The notes beneath the pieces are model-generated. The model had not been told where the DNA came from. It did not search any database and saw only the letters and a list, made by a program, of their open reading frames with translations. From Syntrophaceae bacterium UBA6109 (GTDB taxonomy: Bacteria; Desulfobacterota; Syntrophia; Syntrophales; UBA6109): a stretch of DNA of 64,000 nucleotides. Below, in pieces: positions 1 to 8,899 of the stretch. Position numbers and translations under genes: made by a program. Position 1 is the stretch's first letter. Each line of letters starts with the position of its first letter. Location: contig DIWJ01000074.1 in assembly GCA_002428445.1 (NCBI GenBank), forward strand, positions 1 through 64,000, written 5' to 3'.

Positions 1-626
1 ATATCGATATCCTCATCGGCCAGGGGCCTTCCGCCCGGTCCATGAAGCTGGAGATACCGAAGTTCACGCTCATCGGCGCCACAACGCGGGCGGGACTCCT
101 GACGTCACCCCTGCGGGATCGATTCGGGATGACGTTCCGATTCGAATTCTACACGCCGGCCGAATTGGCGATCATCATCAAGCGGGCCGCCCAGATTCTG
201 TCCATCCCGATTGATGACGCGGGCGCCGAGGAAATGGCGGGACGATCCCGGGGGACCCCCAGGATTGCCAACCGGCTTTTGCGAAGGGTCCGGGATTATG
301 CGCAGGTCAGGGCAAAAGGATTTATTGACGGCAAGGTGGCAGTGGACGCCCTCACGATGCTCGAAGTGGATTCTTGCGGATTCGACCACATGGACCGCAC
401 CATCCTTCTGACGATTATCGACAAATTCAATGGAGGCCCCGTCGGCATCGAAAATCTCGCCGCTGCGATCGGGGAGGAAAGGACCACGCTCGAGGACGTC
501 TACGAGCCTTACCTGATTCAGGAGGGCTATCTGGTGAGGACGGCGCGCGGGCGGATTGCGTCAAAAACGGCTTATCTCCACTTCGGCAGGCCGTGGTCGT
601 CATCGAATCAGAAAGAACTTTTTTGA
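1..626 (+). CDS. ruvB: RuvB Holliday-junction helicase, 3' part
   Basis: C-terminal portion of the hexameric AAA+ motor that drives branch migration with RuvA. The gene is cut by the left window edge; the frame is open from base 3. Visible are the sensor/arginine-finger stretch [16 protein letters not shown], the small ATPase lid ([20 protein letters not shown]) and the C-terminal winged helix ([18 protein letters not shown], then [17 protein letters not shown]). The Walker A region lies outside the window. The C-terminus runs about 20 residues past the usual GR-T-A end of the family. queH starts about 20 bases downstream on the same strand, so the two are probably co-transcribed. Confidence 0.97.
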   Translation, partial: IDILIGQGPSARSMKLEIPKFTLIGATTRAGLLTSPLRDRFGMTFRFEFYTPAELAIIIKRAAQILSIPIDDAGAEEMAGRSRGTPRIANRLLRRVRDYAQVRAKGFIDGKVAVDALTMLEVDSCGFDHMDRTILLTIIDKFNGGPVGIENLAAAIGEERTTLEDVYEPYLIQEGYLVRTARGRIASKTAYLHFGRPWSSSNQKELF

Positions 627-645
627 GCTGGATTTTCCCGTGAAA

Positions 646-1179
646 ATGCTTCTCCATATCTGCTGCGGGCCCTGCACGATTTTTCCACTGAAGGTTCTGC
701 GCGGCGAGGGGTTTGCCGTTCAAGGCCTGTTTTTCAACCCGAACATTCACCCCTATCTGGAATACCGCCGCCGGCTGGACACTCTCCGGGCCTATGCAGC
801 CGCCGAATCTCTGGACGTCCGATTTGATGAGGAATATCCGCTCGAGGAATTTCTGGGCAATGTGGCCCCGCGCGTGAACGAGCGGTGCCGGTACTGCTAC
901 GAGAGCAGGCTGCGGAAGACTGCGAACATCGCCAGGCAAGAGGGATTCCAATATTTTACGACCACGCTCCTGTACGGCATTTACCAGAAACACGACCTGG
1001 TGACGGAGATTGGAAGAGAGGTCGCGAAGGAAACGGGCGTCGAATTTCACTACGGCGATTATCGGATCGGCTGGAAAGAAGGCGTCGACCTGTCGAAGGA
1101 ACTCGGGATGTACCGCCAGCAGTACTGCGGCTGCATCTACAGCGAAAAGGAGCGTTTCTACGGGAGAAAAGGCCGGTGA
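646..1179 (+). CDS. queH: Epoxyqueuosine reductase QueH (DUF208)
   Basis: Non-cobalamin epoxyqueuosine reductase, which performs the last step of queuosine tRNA modification. About 177 residues, a normal length. The diagnostic cysteines are all present: HICCGPC at the N-terminus, RCRYCYESR in the middle and QYCGCIYSEKER at the C-terminus; these bind the metal/Fe-S centre in the family. The ATG at 646 puts the protein start directly at the conserved MLLHICCGPC; a GTG at 640 is also possible. It follows ruvB closely, so it is likely the distal gene of a ruv transcript. Confidence 0.93.
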   Translation: MLLHICCGPCTIFPLKVLRGEGFAVQGLFFNPNIHPYLEYRRRLDTLRAYAAAESLDVRFDEEYPLEEFLGNVAPRVNERCRYCYESRLRKTANIARQEGFQYFTTTLLYGIYQKHDLVTEIGREVAKETGVEFHYGDYRIGWKEGVDLSKELGMYRQQYCGCIYSEKERFYGRKGR

Positions 1180-1486
1180 CCGGCTCCTGGTCCACCCGCT
1201 CCCGTCATCAAGGCTTCGCCAGGGATAAGGAGATCCAGTCCCGGTGGGTTACCATGACGCATAATTCTCCGTTGATTGTGTCGAAACCACCACATGAAAC
1301 GGCCGTCAAGAAGGGTATCGCCGTCGGGGACGGCGGGATTCGTCAGGAAAATTCCATTTCGTATCAACTGGATATGTAATTTGTTGCGGATATCAATATT
1401 CTCCGTTTCATGGTATGCATGTTGCTAAACAGGGTTCCAGGGGCGATATCCGCCCCGGAATCTGCAAATTATCGGAAGATCAGTCT
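1180..1486. other. Intergenic region before lpxC
   Basis: About 300 bases with no convincing gene. A short GC hairpin (GCCGTC, GGG loop, GACGGC) lies near 1320-1340 and could mark the end of the upstream transcript, but no T-tract follows. The A/T-richer stretch 1370-1420 is the most likely place for an lpxC promoter, though I cannot assign -35/-10 boxes with confidence. Confidence 0.4.
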
Positions 1487-2422
1487 ATGAATATGCAAAG
1501 AACGGTCAGGCGCGAAATCAGCTGCAGAAGCATCGGCCTGCATTCAGGAAGAAAGGTCGGCATGACCATTCGGCCGGCCGATATGAATGAGGGGATTGTC
1601 TTTGTCCGACGCGACGTGAACGGCAAGAACCTTATTAAGGCGCATTGGGACAATGTCAGCGATACGACATTGGCCACCACGATCGGAAACAACGGAACGG
1701 CCGTTTCCACAATCGAGCACCTGATGTCGGCCCTCTGCGGGATGGGCATCGACAATGCCGTTATCGAAGTGGATGCCCCGGAAATCCCCATCATGGACGG
1801 AAGCGCCCTGCCCTTTGTGAATCTTTTGAAAGAAGCCGGAACGGTTGTTCAGGGTAATGGGAAGAAGACCTTGGTCGTGAAGAGGGAGGTTTCCGTGTCC
1901 GATCAGGCCGGAACGGCCAGCCTGCTGCCGGCAGCAGAATTCAAGATCACCTACAAGATCGATTTCCCTCATCCGCTGATCGGTCAGCAGTCCTATGAAA
2001 TGACTTTTTCCGATGGCCAGTACGAAAGGGAAATCGCTCCGGCACGGACTTTCGGATTCTTGAAGGATGTCGAATACCTCCAGGCCAAGGGTCTTGCCCT
2101 CGGAGGGTCGTTGAAGAATGCCGTAGTGCTTGACGAAAGAACCATTATCAATAAGGAAGGGTTGCGGTTTCACGACGAATTCGTAAAGCACAAGATTCTC
2201 GATGCGATCGGTGATCTATCTCTCCTGGGAATGCCGATCGCCGGGCACTTCGTTGCCTGCAAGTCCGGGCACAGACTCAACAACAGACTGCTCCGCGAGC
2301 TCCTCAGCAATAGCGAAAACTGGACTCTTGTTGACAGTCTGGACCAGGCCGGAGGCGGAGGGCGCAAGTCATCTCTGAAGCGCCAGGGTTTCCGCATTCT
2401 GGATGCGATCCGGGCAATCTGA
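1487..2422 (+). CDS. lpxC: UDP-3-O-acyl-GlcNAc deacetylase LpxC
   Basis: Zn-dependent deacetylase, the committed step of lipid A synthesis, acting in the cytoplasm. About 311 residues, the normal family length. The first-domain zinc motif TIEHLMSALCGMGIDNA and the second-domain HKILDAIGDLSLLG plus GHF are intact. The ATG at 1487 was chosen because the family starts close to the conserved QRTVRREISCRSIGLHSG; the open frame extends upstream to 1415 without similarity. The gene is the best evidence that the host has an LPS-type outer membrane. It is followed by a repeat-rich gap and a DUF4390 gene. Confidence 0.97.
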   Translation: MNMQRTVRREISCRSIGLHSGRKVGMTIRPADMNEGIVFVRRDVNGKNLIKAHWDNVSDTTLATTIGNNGTAVSTIEHLMSALCGMGIDNAVIEVDAPEIPIMDGSALPFVNLLKEAGTVVQGNGKKTLVVKREVSVSDQAGTASLLPAAEFKITYKIDFPHPLIGQQSYEMTFSDGQYEREIAPARTFGFLKDVEYLQAKGLALGGSLKNAVVLDERTIINKEGLRFHDEFVKHKILDAIGDLSLLGMPIAGHFVACKSGHRLNNRLLRELLSNSENWTLVDSLDQAGGGGRKSSLKRQGFRILDAIRAI

Positions 2423-2438
2423 ATCCGTCAGGTATTGC

Positions 2439-2456
2439 GCCTGCCTACCGGCAGGC
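2439..2456. terminator. Hairpin downstream of lpxC
   Basis: Perfect 7-bp inverted repeat GCCTGCC / GGCAGGC with a four-base TACC loop, 17 bases after the lpxC stop. No long T-run follows (only CTTTAT some bases later), so it may be a weak or factor-assisted terminator, or a dispersed palindromic element, rather than a canonical intrinsic terminator. Confidence 0.45.
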
Positions 2457-2556
2457 GGACGTCTTTATCCCCCCGCAGAATTAACGCTTGCTTTTTACCC
2501 GCTACTTTCTTACCATCTCCTGCTATCTGGAAAACAGCCGGAAAATTGAAGACTTG

Positions 2557-2880
2557 AATCCAATAGCGAGCGCAGCCCCGCTGTGCGGGGCAAGGGAGCG
2601 AATGAAGAACTGATCTCCGTCCCTGGGGATCGCGATTCTCCGGTTTTTTTTGGGGAGAATCGTCAATCCAATAGCGAGCGCAGCCCCGCTGTGCGGGGCA
2701 AGGGAGCGAATGAAGAACTGATCTCCATCCCTGGGGATCGCGATTCTCCGGTTTTTTTTGGGGAGAATCGTCAATCCAATAGCGAGCGCAGCCCCGCTGC
2801 GCTGGGCAAGGGAACGGATGAAGAATCAAACATTTCCCCCGGGGATCGAAGCTTCTCCGGAGCCTGCTCCGGAGAGATTC
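2557..2880. repeat. Tandem 108-bp repeat, three copies, hairpin-bearing
   Basis: Copies begin at 2557, 2665 and 2773 (AATCCAATAGCGAGCG at each), giving an exact 108-base period. Copies 1 and 2 are nearly identical (one or two base changes); copy 3 diverges after about 50 bases. Each copy has a small GCCCCG/CGGGGC stem-loop near its start. Copies 1 and 2 end in a perfect 9-bp hairpin with a T-rich loop (2633-2662 and 2741-2770; arms CGATTCTCC and GGAGAATCG). Copy 3 carries a different-sequence 9-bp hairpin at the equivalent place (2854-2875; TCTCCGGAG / CTCCGGAGA). The repeat is open in several frames because 108 is divisible by three, but no family signature supports coding. Confidence 0.85.
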
Positions 2881-2934
2881 AAAACCATCCTGAAGGAGGC
2901 TGTCAGCGGATTGGTTTGGCGGGAGAGGGTTCGA

Positions 2935-3501
2935 ATGCCCTGTTCCAGGCTGATCCTTACCATCCTTGCGTCTATTTTTCTCTGCCTGTCATTCGAAGCG
3001 GCGGGTTACGCAAAGGAAGCCAGAATTTCGGATGTATTGATCACGAACAATCGGGATCACGTTCTGGTGTATGCGAAGGTGGTGAACTATCTGACTCGAG
3101 AAATCGAGGAGGCCATCATGGCCGGTGTTCCCACGACCTTTACGTATTTCATCGACTTGTATCAGGAGAGATCCTACTGGATGGACAAGACGGTTTCCCG
3201 CACCGTTGTTCACCATACGGTCAAGTACGACAACGTGAAGAAGCTTTTCTTTGTTTCTTCCGCCGGCAGCAAGGGATCAGCCGAGTTCCCGGATCTTGCC
3301 GGCGCCATGCGCGCCATGGTCGACCTCAATGGCATTGCTGTTGCGCCGATGAAAGGCCTGGTGAAGAACAAGACCTACTACATCCTGATCAAGGCAAGAC
3401 TTGAAAGAGTCAAGCTGCCATTCTCGATGGAGTACCTGTTCTTCTTTGTCTCTCTGTGGGATTTTGAAACCGACTGGTACAGGCAGGGTTTTATCTATTG
3501 A
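2935..3501 (+). CDS. DUF4390 secreted protein upstream of NtrY
   Basis: About 188 residues with an N-terminal signal peptide (MPCSRLILTILASIFLCLSF, then AAGYA). It matches the DUF4390 family by its layout: an opening beta segment (ARISDVLITNNRDHVLVYAKV), a central YFIDLYQERSYW and an ending SLWDFETDWYRQGF. Its function is unknown; such proteins commonly sit immediately before NtrY-type kinases, so a role in sensing is possible. The start at 2935 is set by GGGAGAGG six bases upstream; in-frame starts further up lie inside the tandem repeat. It is followed by a 90-base gap and then the sensor kinase. Confidence 0.8.
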   Translation: MPCSRLILTILASIFLCLSFEAAGYAKEARISDVLITNNRDHVLVYAKVVNYLTREIEEAIMAGVPTTFTYFIDLYQERSYWMDKTVSRTVVHHTVKYDNVKKLFFVSSAGSKGSAEFPDLAGAMRAMVDLNGIAVAPMKGLVKNKTYYILIKARLERVKLPFSMEYLFFFVSLWDFETDWYRQGFIY

Positions 3502-3591
3502 GCGGCGGCGCAGGAATGCCATGGGCCGGCCGCAGAGACACGACATCAAGAAGGCGCGACCATCCCGCCCGATTGCGGATGTGAAACGGGA

Positions 3592-5829
3592 ATGAAGACA
3601 TTCAGGAAGAAAGACGGCCCGCGGCCCGAACTCGATCCTCGAGAAGCCAGGAGAAGAAAGAGGGAAAGGATCATCATCTTCTTGGCGATGCTGGTCATCG
3701 TCGTCCTGTCTCTGGTCGAAAGCCATCTCTTCCAGCGGGATGATGCGCTGTCCCTTTCCAGCAACGTCCTCATCTTCGGGATGATCAATATCAACATCAT
3801 CCTGATCATCCTGCTCGTTTTTCTCATTGTTCGCAACGTCGTCAAGCTCATCTTCGAGCGCCGGCGCGGCGTCATCGGCTCCAAGCTCCGGACGAAGCTG
3901 GTCGTCGCCTTCGTCGGCCTGTCCCTGATCCCCACTGTGCTTCTGTTCCTCGTGTCGATCAATTTTCTGTCGTACAGCATTGACAACTGGTTCAGCATCC
4001 GCATCGGCCAGGCCCTGAACAAAACGCTGGAACTCGCTCAGAATCATTATCAGCAGACGGGGATCAGCGCGAAAGATTTCGCGAGACAGATCAGCTCCGA
4101 GGTAACGCGAAACCGCCTCTATGAGAAGGAAAAAAGGGATTATCTCAAGGCGCTCATCGAACAGCGCCAGAAGAGTTTTCACCTGGGGGCCCTCGAGATT
4201 TACATCGACAACCGCAAGGAAAAGATGTTCGCCGGCAATCCCGGCATCCCGGAAAATCTCCACGTCAATCTATCGCCGAAGATGATCGAAGATCTTTTCA
4301 TCGGCAAAGAGGTTTCCGCAGTGCAGCAGGTGAAGTCGGGCGATCTGATCAGCGGCATGGCCCCGATTTATTCGGTCGTGACGCCGCAGACGGTCGTCGG
4401 CGCCGTCATCGTCAGCTATTATGTTCCGCAATCCTACGTCGACGATGTCCAGGTGATCTCCCGCACGTCGGAACAGTACCGCCAGCTCAATCTGTTCAAG
4501 AACCCGGTCAAGATGAGCTTCATCATCACCCTGTTCATCGTTACGCTGCTGATCATCTTTTCGGCGACGTGGTTCGGCCTTTTCCTCGCCAAGGGAATCA
4601 CCGGGCCCATCCAGGATCTTGCGGAGGCCACGAAGAAGATCGCGCAGGGCGACCTGAACCAGCGCATCGAAGTCGTGGCGGACGATGAGATCGGCGTGCT
4701 CGTCGATTCCTTCAACTCGATGATGAAAGATCTCAAGCGAAGCAAGTCGGAACTGGAGCAGGCCAACGTCGACCTGGAACAACGCCGGAAGTACACGGAA
4801 ACGGTCCTCCGCAATGTCTCCGCGGGAGTTGTTTCCGTCGATCGGGACGGGGTCATCGTCACGATCAACCAGGCCGTCGAGCGGCTGCTTTCCATCAAGA
4901 CCGAGAAAGTTCTCAACCGCCGGTACGACGAGGTGCTCATTCCGGAACACAATCAACTTGTCCGGGAACTTCTTCAGCAGATGAAGGAGAGCGGCGAAAG
5001 CTACGTGGAAAAGCAGCTTGAGCTGATGCTGAAAGACAGGGCGCTCACCCTGCTCACGGCGATCACGGTCCTGAAGGACGAAGAGGGAAACGACATGGGC
5101 ATGGTGATCGTCTTCGAGGATCTGACGCAGCTGCAGATGGCCGAACGCGCGGCCGCATGGCGGGAGGTGGCGCGCCGGATGGCCCACGAGATCAAGAATC
5201 CCCTGACGCCGATCCAGCTGTCGGCGCAGCGGCTGCAAAAGAAATACGGTCAGACGCTGGGCGAAGAGGGCATGGTCTTCGAGGAGTGTACGCAGACGAT
5301 CATCAAGCAGGTGGACGTGCTGAAGAGGCTGGTGAACGAATTTTCGCGCTATTCGCGCATGCCCGTCACAAAACTTGCGCTTCATGATCTGAATGAAACC
5401 ATCAGCGATTCCGTCTCGCTTTTCCAGGATGCGCACAAGGACATCCATTTTGTCTTCGAGCAGGGCACGGGCATCCCGAGGCTGAATCTTGATCCGGAGC
5501 AGATCCGGCGCGTCATGGTCAATCTGCTGGACAACGCCGTTGCCGCGATGGACAAAAACGAAGGCCGCATTGAGATCAAGACGTCTCTGGAAAACGAGCA
5601 GCGGCGGGTCAAGGTAGAGATCGCCGACAACGGCTGCGGCGTCCCGCCCGCCTACAAGACCAGGGTTTTTGAACCCTATTTTTCCACAAAAGGAACGGGA
5701 ACGGGCCTGGGGCTGGCCATCGTCCGTTCGATCATTTCCGATCATCGCGGGGTCGTCAGCGTGAGAGACAATGAACCTTCCGGAACCGTGGTTTCCTTTG
5801 AACTCCCGGTGCCGGAGGCCACAACATAA
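3592..5829 (+). CDS. ntrY: NtrY-family sensor histidine kinase
   Basis: Membrane sensor kinase of 745 residues, the usual NtrY size. N-terminal membrane segments lie at about residues 24-45, 60-80 and 98-120; an extracytoplasmic region follows, then a membrane segment near 308-330 (FIITLFIVTLLIIFSATWFG), a HAMP linker, a PAS domain (about 405-500), HisKA with phospho-acceptor His532 in RMAHEIKNPLTPIQLSAQRL, and an ATPase domain (NLLDNAVAAM, DNGCGVP, GTGLGLAIV). The EIKNPLTPIQLSAQRL string is typical of NtrY. The response regulator begins 15 bases downstream, so the pair forms one operon. The signal sensed is not evident. Confidence 0.92.
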   Translation: MKTFRKKDGPRPELDPREARRRKRERIIIFLAMLVIVVLSLVESHLFQRDDALSLSSNVLIFGMININIILIILLVFLIVRNVVKLIFERRRGVIGSKLRTKLVVAFVGLSLIPTVLLFLVSINFLSYSIDNWFSIRIGQALNKTLELAQNHYQQTGISAKDFARQISSEVTRNRLYEKEKRDYLKALIEQRQKSFHLGALEIYIDNRKEKMFAGNPGIPENLHVNLSPKMIEDLFIGKEVSAVQQVKSGDLISGMAPIYSVVTPQTVVGAVIVSYYVPQSYVDDVQVISRTSEQYRQLNLFKNPVKMSFIITLFIVTLLIIFSATWFGLFLAKGITGPIQDLAEATKKIAQGDLNQRIEVVADDEIGVLVDSFNSMMKDLKRSKSELEQANVDLEQRRKYTETVLRNVSAGVVSVDRDGVIVTINQAVERLLSIKTEKVLNRRYDEVLIPEHNQLVRELLQQMKESGESYVEKQLELMLKDRALTLLTAITVLKDEEGNDMGMVIVFEDLTQLQMAERAAAWREVARRMAHEIKNPLTPIQLSAQRLQKKYGQTLGEEGMVFEECTQTIIKQVDVLKRLVNEFSRYSRMPVTKLALHDLNETISDSVSLFQDAHKDIHFVFEQGTGIPRLNLDPEQIRRVMVNLLDNAVAAMDKNEGRIEIKTSLENEQRRVKVEIADNGCGVPPAYKTRVFEPYFSTKGTGTGLGLAIVRSIISDHRGVVSVRDNEPSGTVVSFELPVPEATT

Positions 5830-5844
5830 GGAAAGAGAGAGCGC

Positions 5845-7224
5845 ATGCGAAAGTCGATACTGATTGTGGACGATGAGGAAAGCATTCGTCATACCCTGGG
5901 CGGCATCCTGGCCGATGAAGGCTACGAGGTCCTGACGGCCGGCAGCGGCGAGGATGCCCTGAAGATCATCGAGGAAGAACTTCCCAATCTCGTTCTCCTG
6001 GACATCTGGCTTCCGGGTATGGATGGCATCGAGGTGCTCAAGGTCATCCGCTCCAATTATCCCCAGATCCGCGTCGTCATGATCTCCGGGCACGGGACCA
6101 TCGAAACCGCCGTCAAGGCGACCAAGCTGGGCGCCTTCGATTTTATCGAGAAGCCCCTCTCTCTGGAGAACGTCATCCTGGTCGCCAATCATGCCCTCGA
6201 CATGATCCGCCTGGAGGAGGAGAACGTCCTCCTGCGGGAGAAGATTCACAACGAATACGAACTGACCGGAAACAGTCCGGCCATCGTCGAACTCAAGGAG
6301 GTCATCGCGCTGGTTGCCCAGACCAATGCCTGGATTCTGATTATGGGCGAGAACGGAACCGGGAAAGAACTGGTGGCCCGCTCCCTTCATCGACGAAGCA
6401 AGCGCGCCGAGAAGTCGTTTGTCGAGGTCAATTGCGCGGCGATCCCGGAAGAACTGATCGAAAGCGAGCTGTTCGGCCACGAGAAGGGGGCTTTTACCGG
6501 CGCCACCGCGAAGAAAAGGGGGAAGTTCGATCTTGCCCATGAAGGGACGATCTTCCTTGACGAAGTCGCCGACATGAGCCTCAAGGCGCAGGCGAAAATC
6601 CTCCGGATCCTCCAGGAGAAGAAATTTGAACGGGTCGGCGGCAATACATTCATCACGACGGATGTCCGGGTGCTGGCCGCGACCAACAAGGATCTGGAAA
6701 CGGAGATGGAAGCGGGGCGGTTTCGGCAGGACCTGTTCTATCGTCTCAACGTCATTCCCCTGAATATCCCGCCGTTGCGCGACCGGAAAGAAGACATCCC
6801 GGCCCTCGTCGAATGTTTCCTGCGGGATCTTGCTGCCAAGGACGGGGAGGCGCCCAAACGCCTGTCAGACGATGCGATCGCCGTCCTGTTGCGGCACAGC
6901 TGGCCGGGAAACGTCCGGGAACTGAAGAACATCATCGAGCGGCTGGTCATCATGACGCCGTCCGACGTCATTACGGCCAAGGATATCCCCGTTCTGGGCA
7001 TGGGGATGATGGACAAAATCCTGGAAGAACCCTGCGTCCCGCTTTCCTCCGATTCTTATCGCGAGGCCAAGATGGACTTCGAACGGCAGTTTCTTATCAA
7101 AAAACTTAAGGAATTCAGCGGGAATATATCCAGGACGGCGGAGGCCATCGGCCTCGAGAGGAGCAATTTGCATCGGAAGATCAAGAGTTACGGCATTGAA
7201 GTGAAGGAGGATCCCCTGCCGTAG
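5845..7224 (+). CDS. ntrX: NtrX-family sigma-54 response regulator
   Basis: Enhancer-binding activator of 459 residues. The receiver domain has phospho-acceptor Asp53 (LVLLDIWLPGMDG). The AAA+ domain shows Walker A GENGTGKE, the sigma-54 contact loop GAFTGA and FRQDLFYRLNV. The C-terminus is a Fis-type helix-turn-helix (NISRTAEAIGLERSNLHRKI). It follows the kinase by 15 bases and is preceded by GGAAAGAGAG. It should activate sigma-54 promoters, but I could not find a convincing -24/-12 element in this window, so its targets are unknown. It ends 4 bases from the convergent gene at 7229. Confidence 0.93.
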   Translation: MRKSILIVDDEESIRHTLGGILADEGYEVLTAGSGEDALKIIEEELPNLVLLDIWLPGMDGIEVLKVIRSNYPQIRVVMISGHGTIETAVKATKLGAFDFIEKPLSLENVILVANHALDMIRLEEENVLLREKIHNEYELTGNSPAIVELKEVIALVAQTNAWILIMGENGTGKELVARSLHRRSKRAEKSFVEVNCAAIPEELIESELFGHEKGAFTGATAKKRGKFDLAHEGTIFLDEVADMSLKAQAKILRILQEKKFERVGGNTFITTDVRVLAATNKDLETEMEAGRFRQDLFYRLNVIPLNIPPLRDRKEDIPALVECFLRDLAAKDGEAPKRLSDDAIAVLLRHSWPGNVRELKNIIERLVIMTPSDVITAKDIPVLGMGMMDKILEEPCVPLSSDSYREAKMDFERQFLIKKLKEFSGNISRTAEAIGLERSNLHRKIKSYGIEVKEDPLP

Positions 7225-7228
7225 CCGA

Positions 7229-8209
7229 TCAGCGCGTCTGCGTCATCTGCCGCCGCAAATCCGCGAGTGTGAACCGGTGAAAGGGGAGACACGCCACGCC
7301 GAGAACGATGATGATGACCAGGGAAAGAAAGTGGTAGACGATGGCGAAGCTCAATGCGTCGGGTTTGGAAATTCCGTAGAGGGTAAGCGCCAAAACGCAG
7401 AAATAATGCCAGTTGCCCACAAAGCCCGGCGCCGCGGGAATGGCGATGCCGACAATGAGGATGATCATGACCACGAAGGCGGCGCTCACCGGCAGCTGGT
7501 AATGGAAAGACAGAAACATCAGGTAGATGATCAGCACGTCGACGAGCCAGATGGCCAGGGAGAGCCCGGAGGCATACAGGATGGTCTTTCTGTCGGCCAT
7601 CGCTTGAAATCCGTCGATGAAGTGATGCAGAAGCCGAAGCGCCCCGGAGGCGTATTTCTCCGGGAGACGCCCCGCCAGGATTTTCGCCTTCCTTTCCAGA
7701 GCCCCTCGCCACAGGATCATGAGGATCAGGAGCAGGGTCACCGCTGCCGTTGCGAACAGCAACAACCCGCTTGCCCTGCTCATCCAGGGCGGTGCGGGGG
7801 TGAAGACGAGGACGAAGAGGGCCATGAGGAGGACCGTCAGAACGTCCAGGATGCGTTCCACGACGATCGTTCCCAGGGCGGAACTCATGGCAATCCGACT
7901 GTGCTGGGTGATGAGATAGGGGCGGGCAAGCTCGCCGAGCCGCGCCGGAATCGCCATGATGGCGAGAAAGCCGACGTTGGAGACCGAAAAAAGGGAAAGC
8001 TGGTTGACCTTTTCCAGCGGGCTCAACAAAATGCCCCACCGCACGGAACGGAGCCACTGCATCGCAACCATGAGGATCAGGGCGGGCAGAAGATAGCCGC
8101 CGTCGATACCCCGGAGATTTTTCGCCACATCCTGGAAATCGATCCCCCGAACGGAGAGGTAAACCAGGATGCCGCCGAGGAGAAGACCGGCGATCAGTTT
8201 TGTTTTCAT
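7229..8209 (-). CDS. Lysylphosphatidylglycerol synthase TM-region / UPF0104 membrane protein
   Basis: Integral membrane protein of 326 residues with about eight hydrophobic segments and the family signature PARLGELARPYLI. It corresponds to the flippase-like membrane domain (PF03706) without the C-terminal aminoacyl-transferase domain of MprF. Stand-alone members are thought to move or modify lipids, but the substrate here is unknown. It converges on ntrX, four bases away. It has no obvious partner gene. Confidence 0.85.
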   Translation of the reverse strand: MKTKLIAGLLLGGILVYLSVRGIDFQDVAKNLRGIDGGYLLPALILMVAMQWLRSVRWGILLSPLEKVNQLSLFSVSNVGFLAIMAIPARLGELARPYLITQHSRIAMSSALGTIVVERILDVLTVLLMALFVLVFTPAPPWMSRASGLLLFATAAVTLLLILMILWRGALERKAKILAGRLPEKYASGALRLLHHFIDGFQAMADRKTILYASGLSLAIWLVDVLIIYLMFLSFHYQLPVSAAFVVMIILIVGIAIPAAPGFVGNWHYFCVLALTLYGISKPDALSFAIVYHFLSLVIIIVLGVACLPFHRFTLADLRRQMTQTR

Positions 8210-8285
8210 GATTTTTTACAAGATTCCCGGGACAGGGCCGGCGAAACCGAAATGCATTCGGTGAAACACGAGCTGTCCGGGCGCG

Positions 8286-8708
8286 CTAGTTCTTTGCGAT
8301 ACGGTCGCTGATCTTGTCGTGAATCAGCTGGGATGACAGCTTGTCGCCGATCAGTCCGACCCGAATGGCCACCGTCGTCACATTCTTGGCCTTGTAGTTG
8401 ACGCTGATATGCACTTTCTTTTCATCCACGACGGAGGTGATCGTGCCGCGGCCGATCTCCTTGTAGGGTTCGACTTCAATGCCTTTCATGTCCGCCACGG
8501 CTCTTTCGCAAGCCGCCCAGACCTTGTCGAAGGAGTAGTAATAATCGGTCTTCAATTCGCCGTTGATGTACACATAGGTTCCCGAGCCGGTGCCCAGTGC
8601 CGCGCCTCCGACGACGAGGGGGGCGCAACCATACAGCACCAGAGCGCCGAAGGCCGCGAGCATGACATACGTGAGGACTTTTCCGCCAAGTTTCTTTGCG
8701 CGGGTCAT
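8286..8708 (-). CDS. DUF3568 lipoprotein
   Basis: 140 residues with a lipoprotein signal (hydrophobic stretch ending LVLYGC; the lipidated Cys is residue 28). The mature part begins PLVVGGAALGTGSGTYVYINGELKTDY and ends with a SSQLIHDKISDRI helix, matching the DUF3568 layout. Members are small periplasm-facing lipoproteins of unknown function. The start at 8708 is supported by AAGGAG about 8 bases upstream. The frame stays open far upstream, but that part overlaps the next gene and shows no similarity. Confidence 0.8.
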   Translation of the reverse strand: MTRAKKLGGKVLTYVMLAAFGALVLYGCAPLVVGGAALGTGSGTYVYINGELKTDYYYSFDKVWAACERAVADMKGIEVEPYKEIGRGTITSVVDEKKVHISVNYKAKNVTTVAIRVGLIGDKLSSQLIHDKISDRIAKN

Positions 8709-8899
8709 AGCTTCGTCTCCTTGGGAAGACTCGATAAAAAGCGAAAAAACCCTACCGCATCCGGCACCGATTGTCCACTTTTTTGTACTTGCCTCTCTGA
8801 AATGGAGAAAGGCGGATCGGAAGGAATCGTGAGGTTGATCTGAAAAAGGATGGCCCCTGCGGCAGGAACGGCCGGGGTTCTCGGGCGGAGTGCCCGGCG

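Noticed and set aside
2428..2829. Minus-strand open frame made of repeated PCPAQRGCARYWI-type units
   Set aside because: It exists only because the 108-base DNA repeat is divisible by three; no RBS and no related protein family recognised.
2557..2880. Possible CRISPR array
   Set aside because: Contiguous long tandem copies without unique spacers; not the CRISPR repeat-spacer form.
4270..6540. Very long open frame antisense to ntrY/ntrX
   Set aside because: It mirrors the codon pattern of two well-supported genes on the other strand and has no domain signature; a shadow of high-G+C coding DNA.
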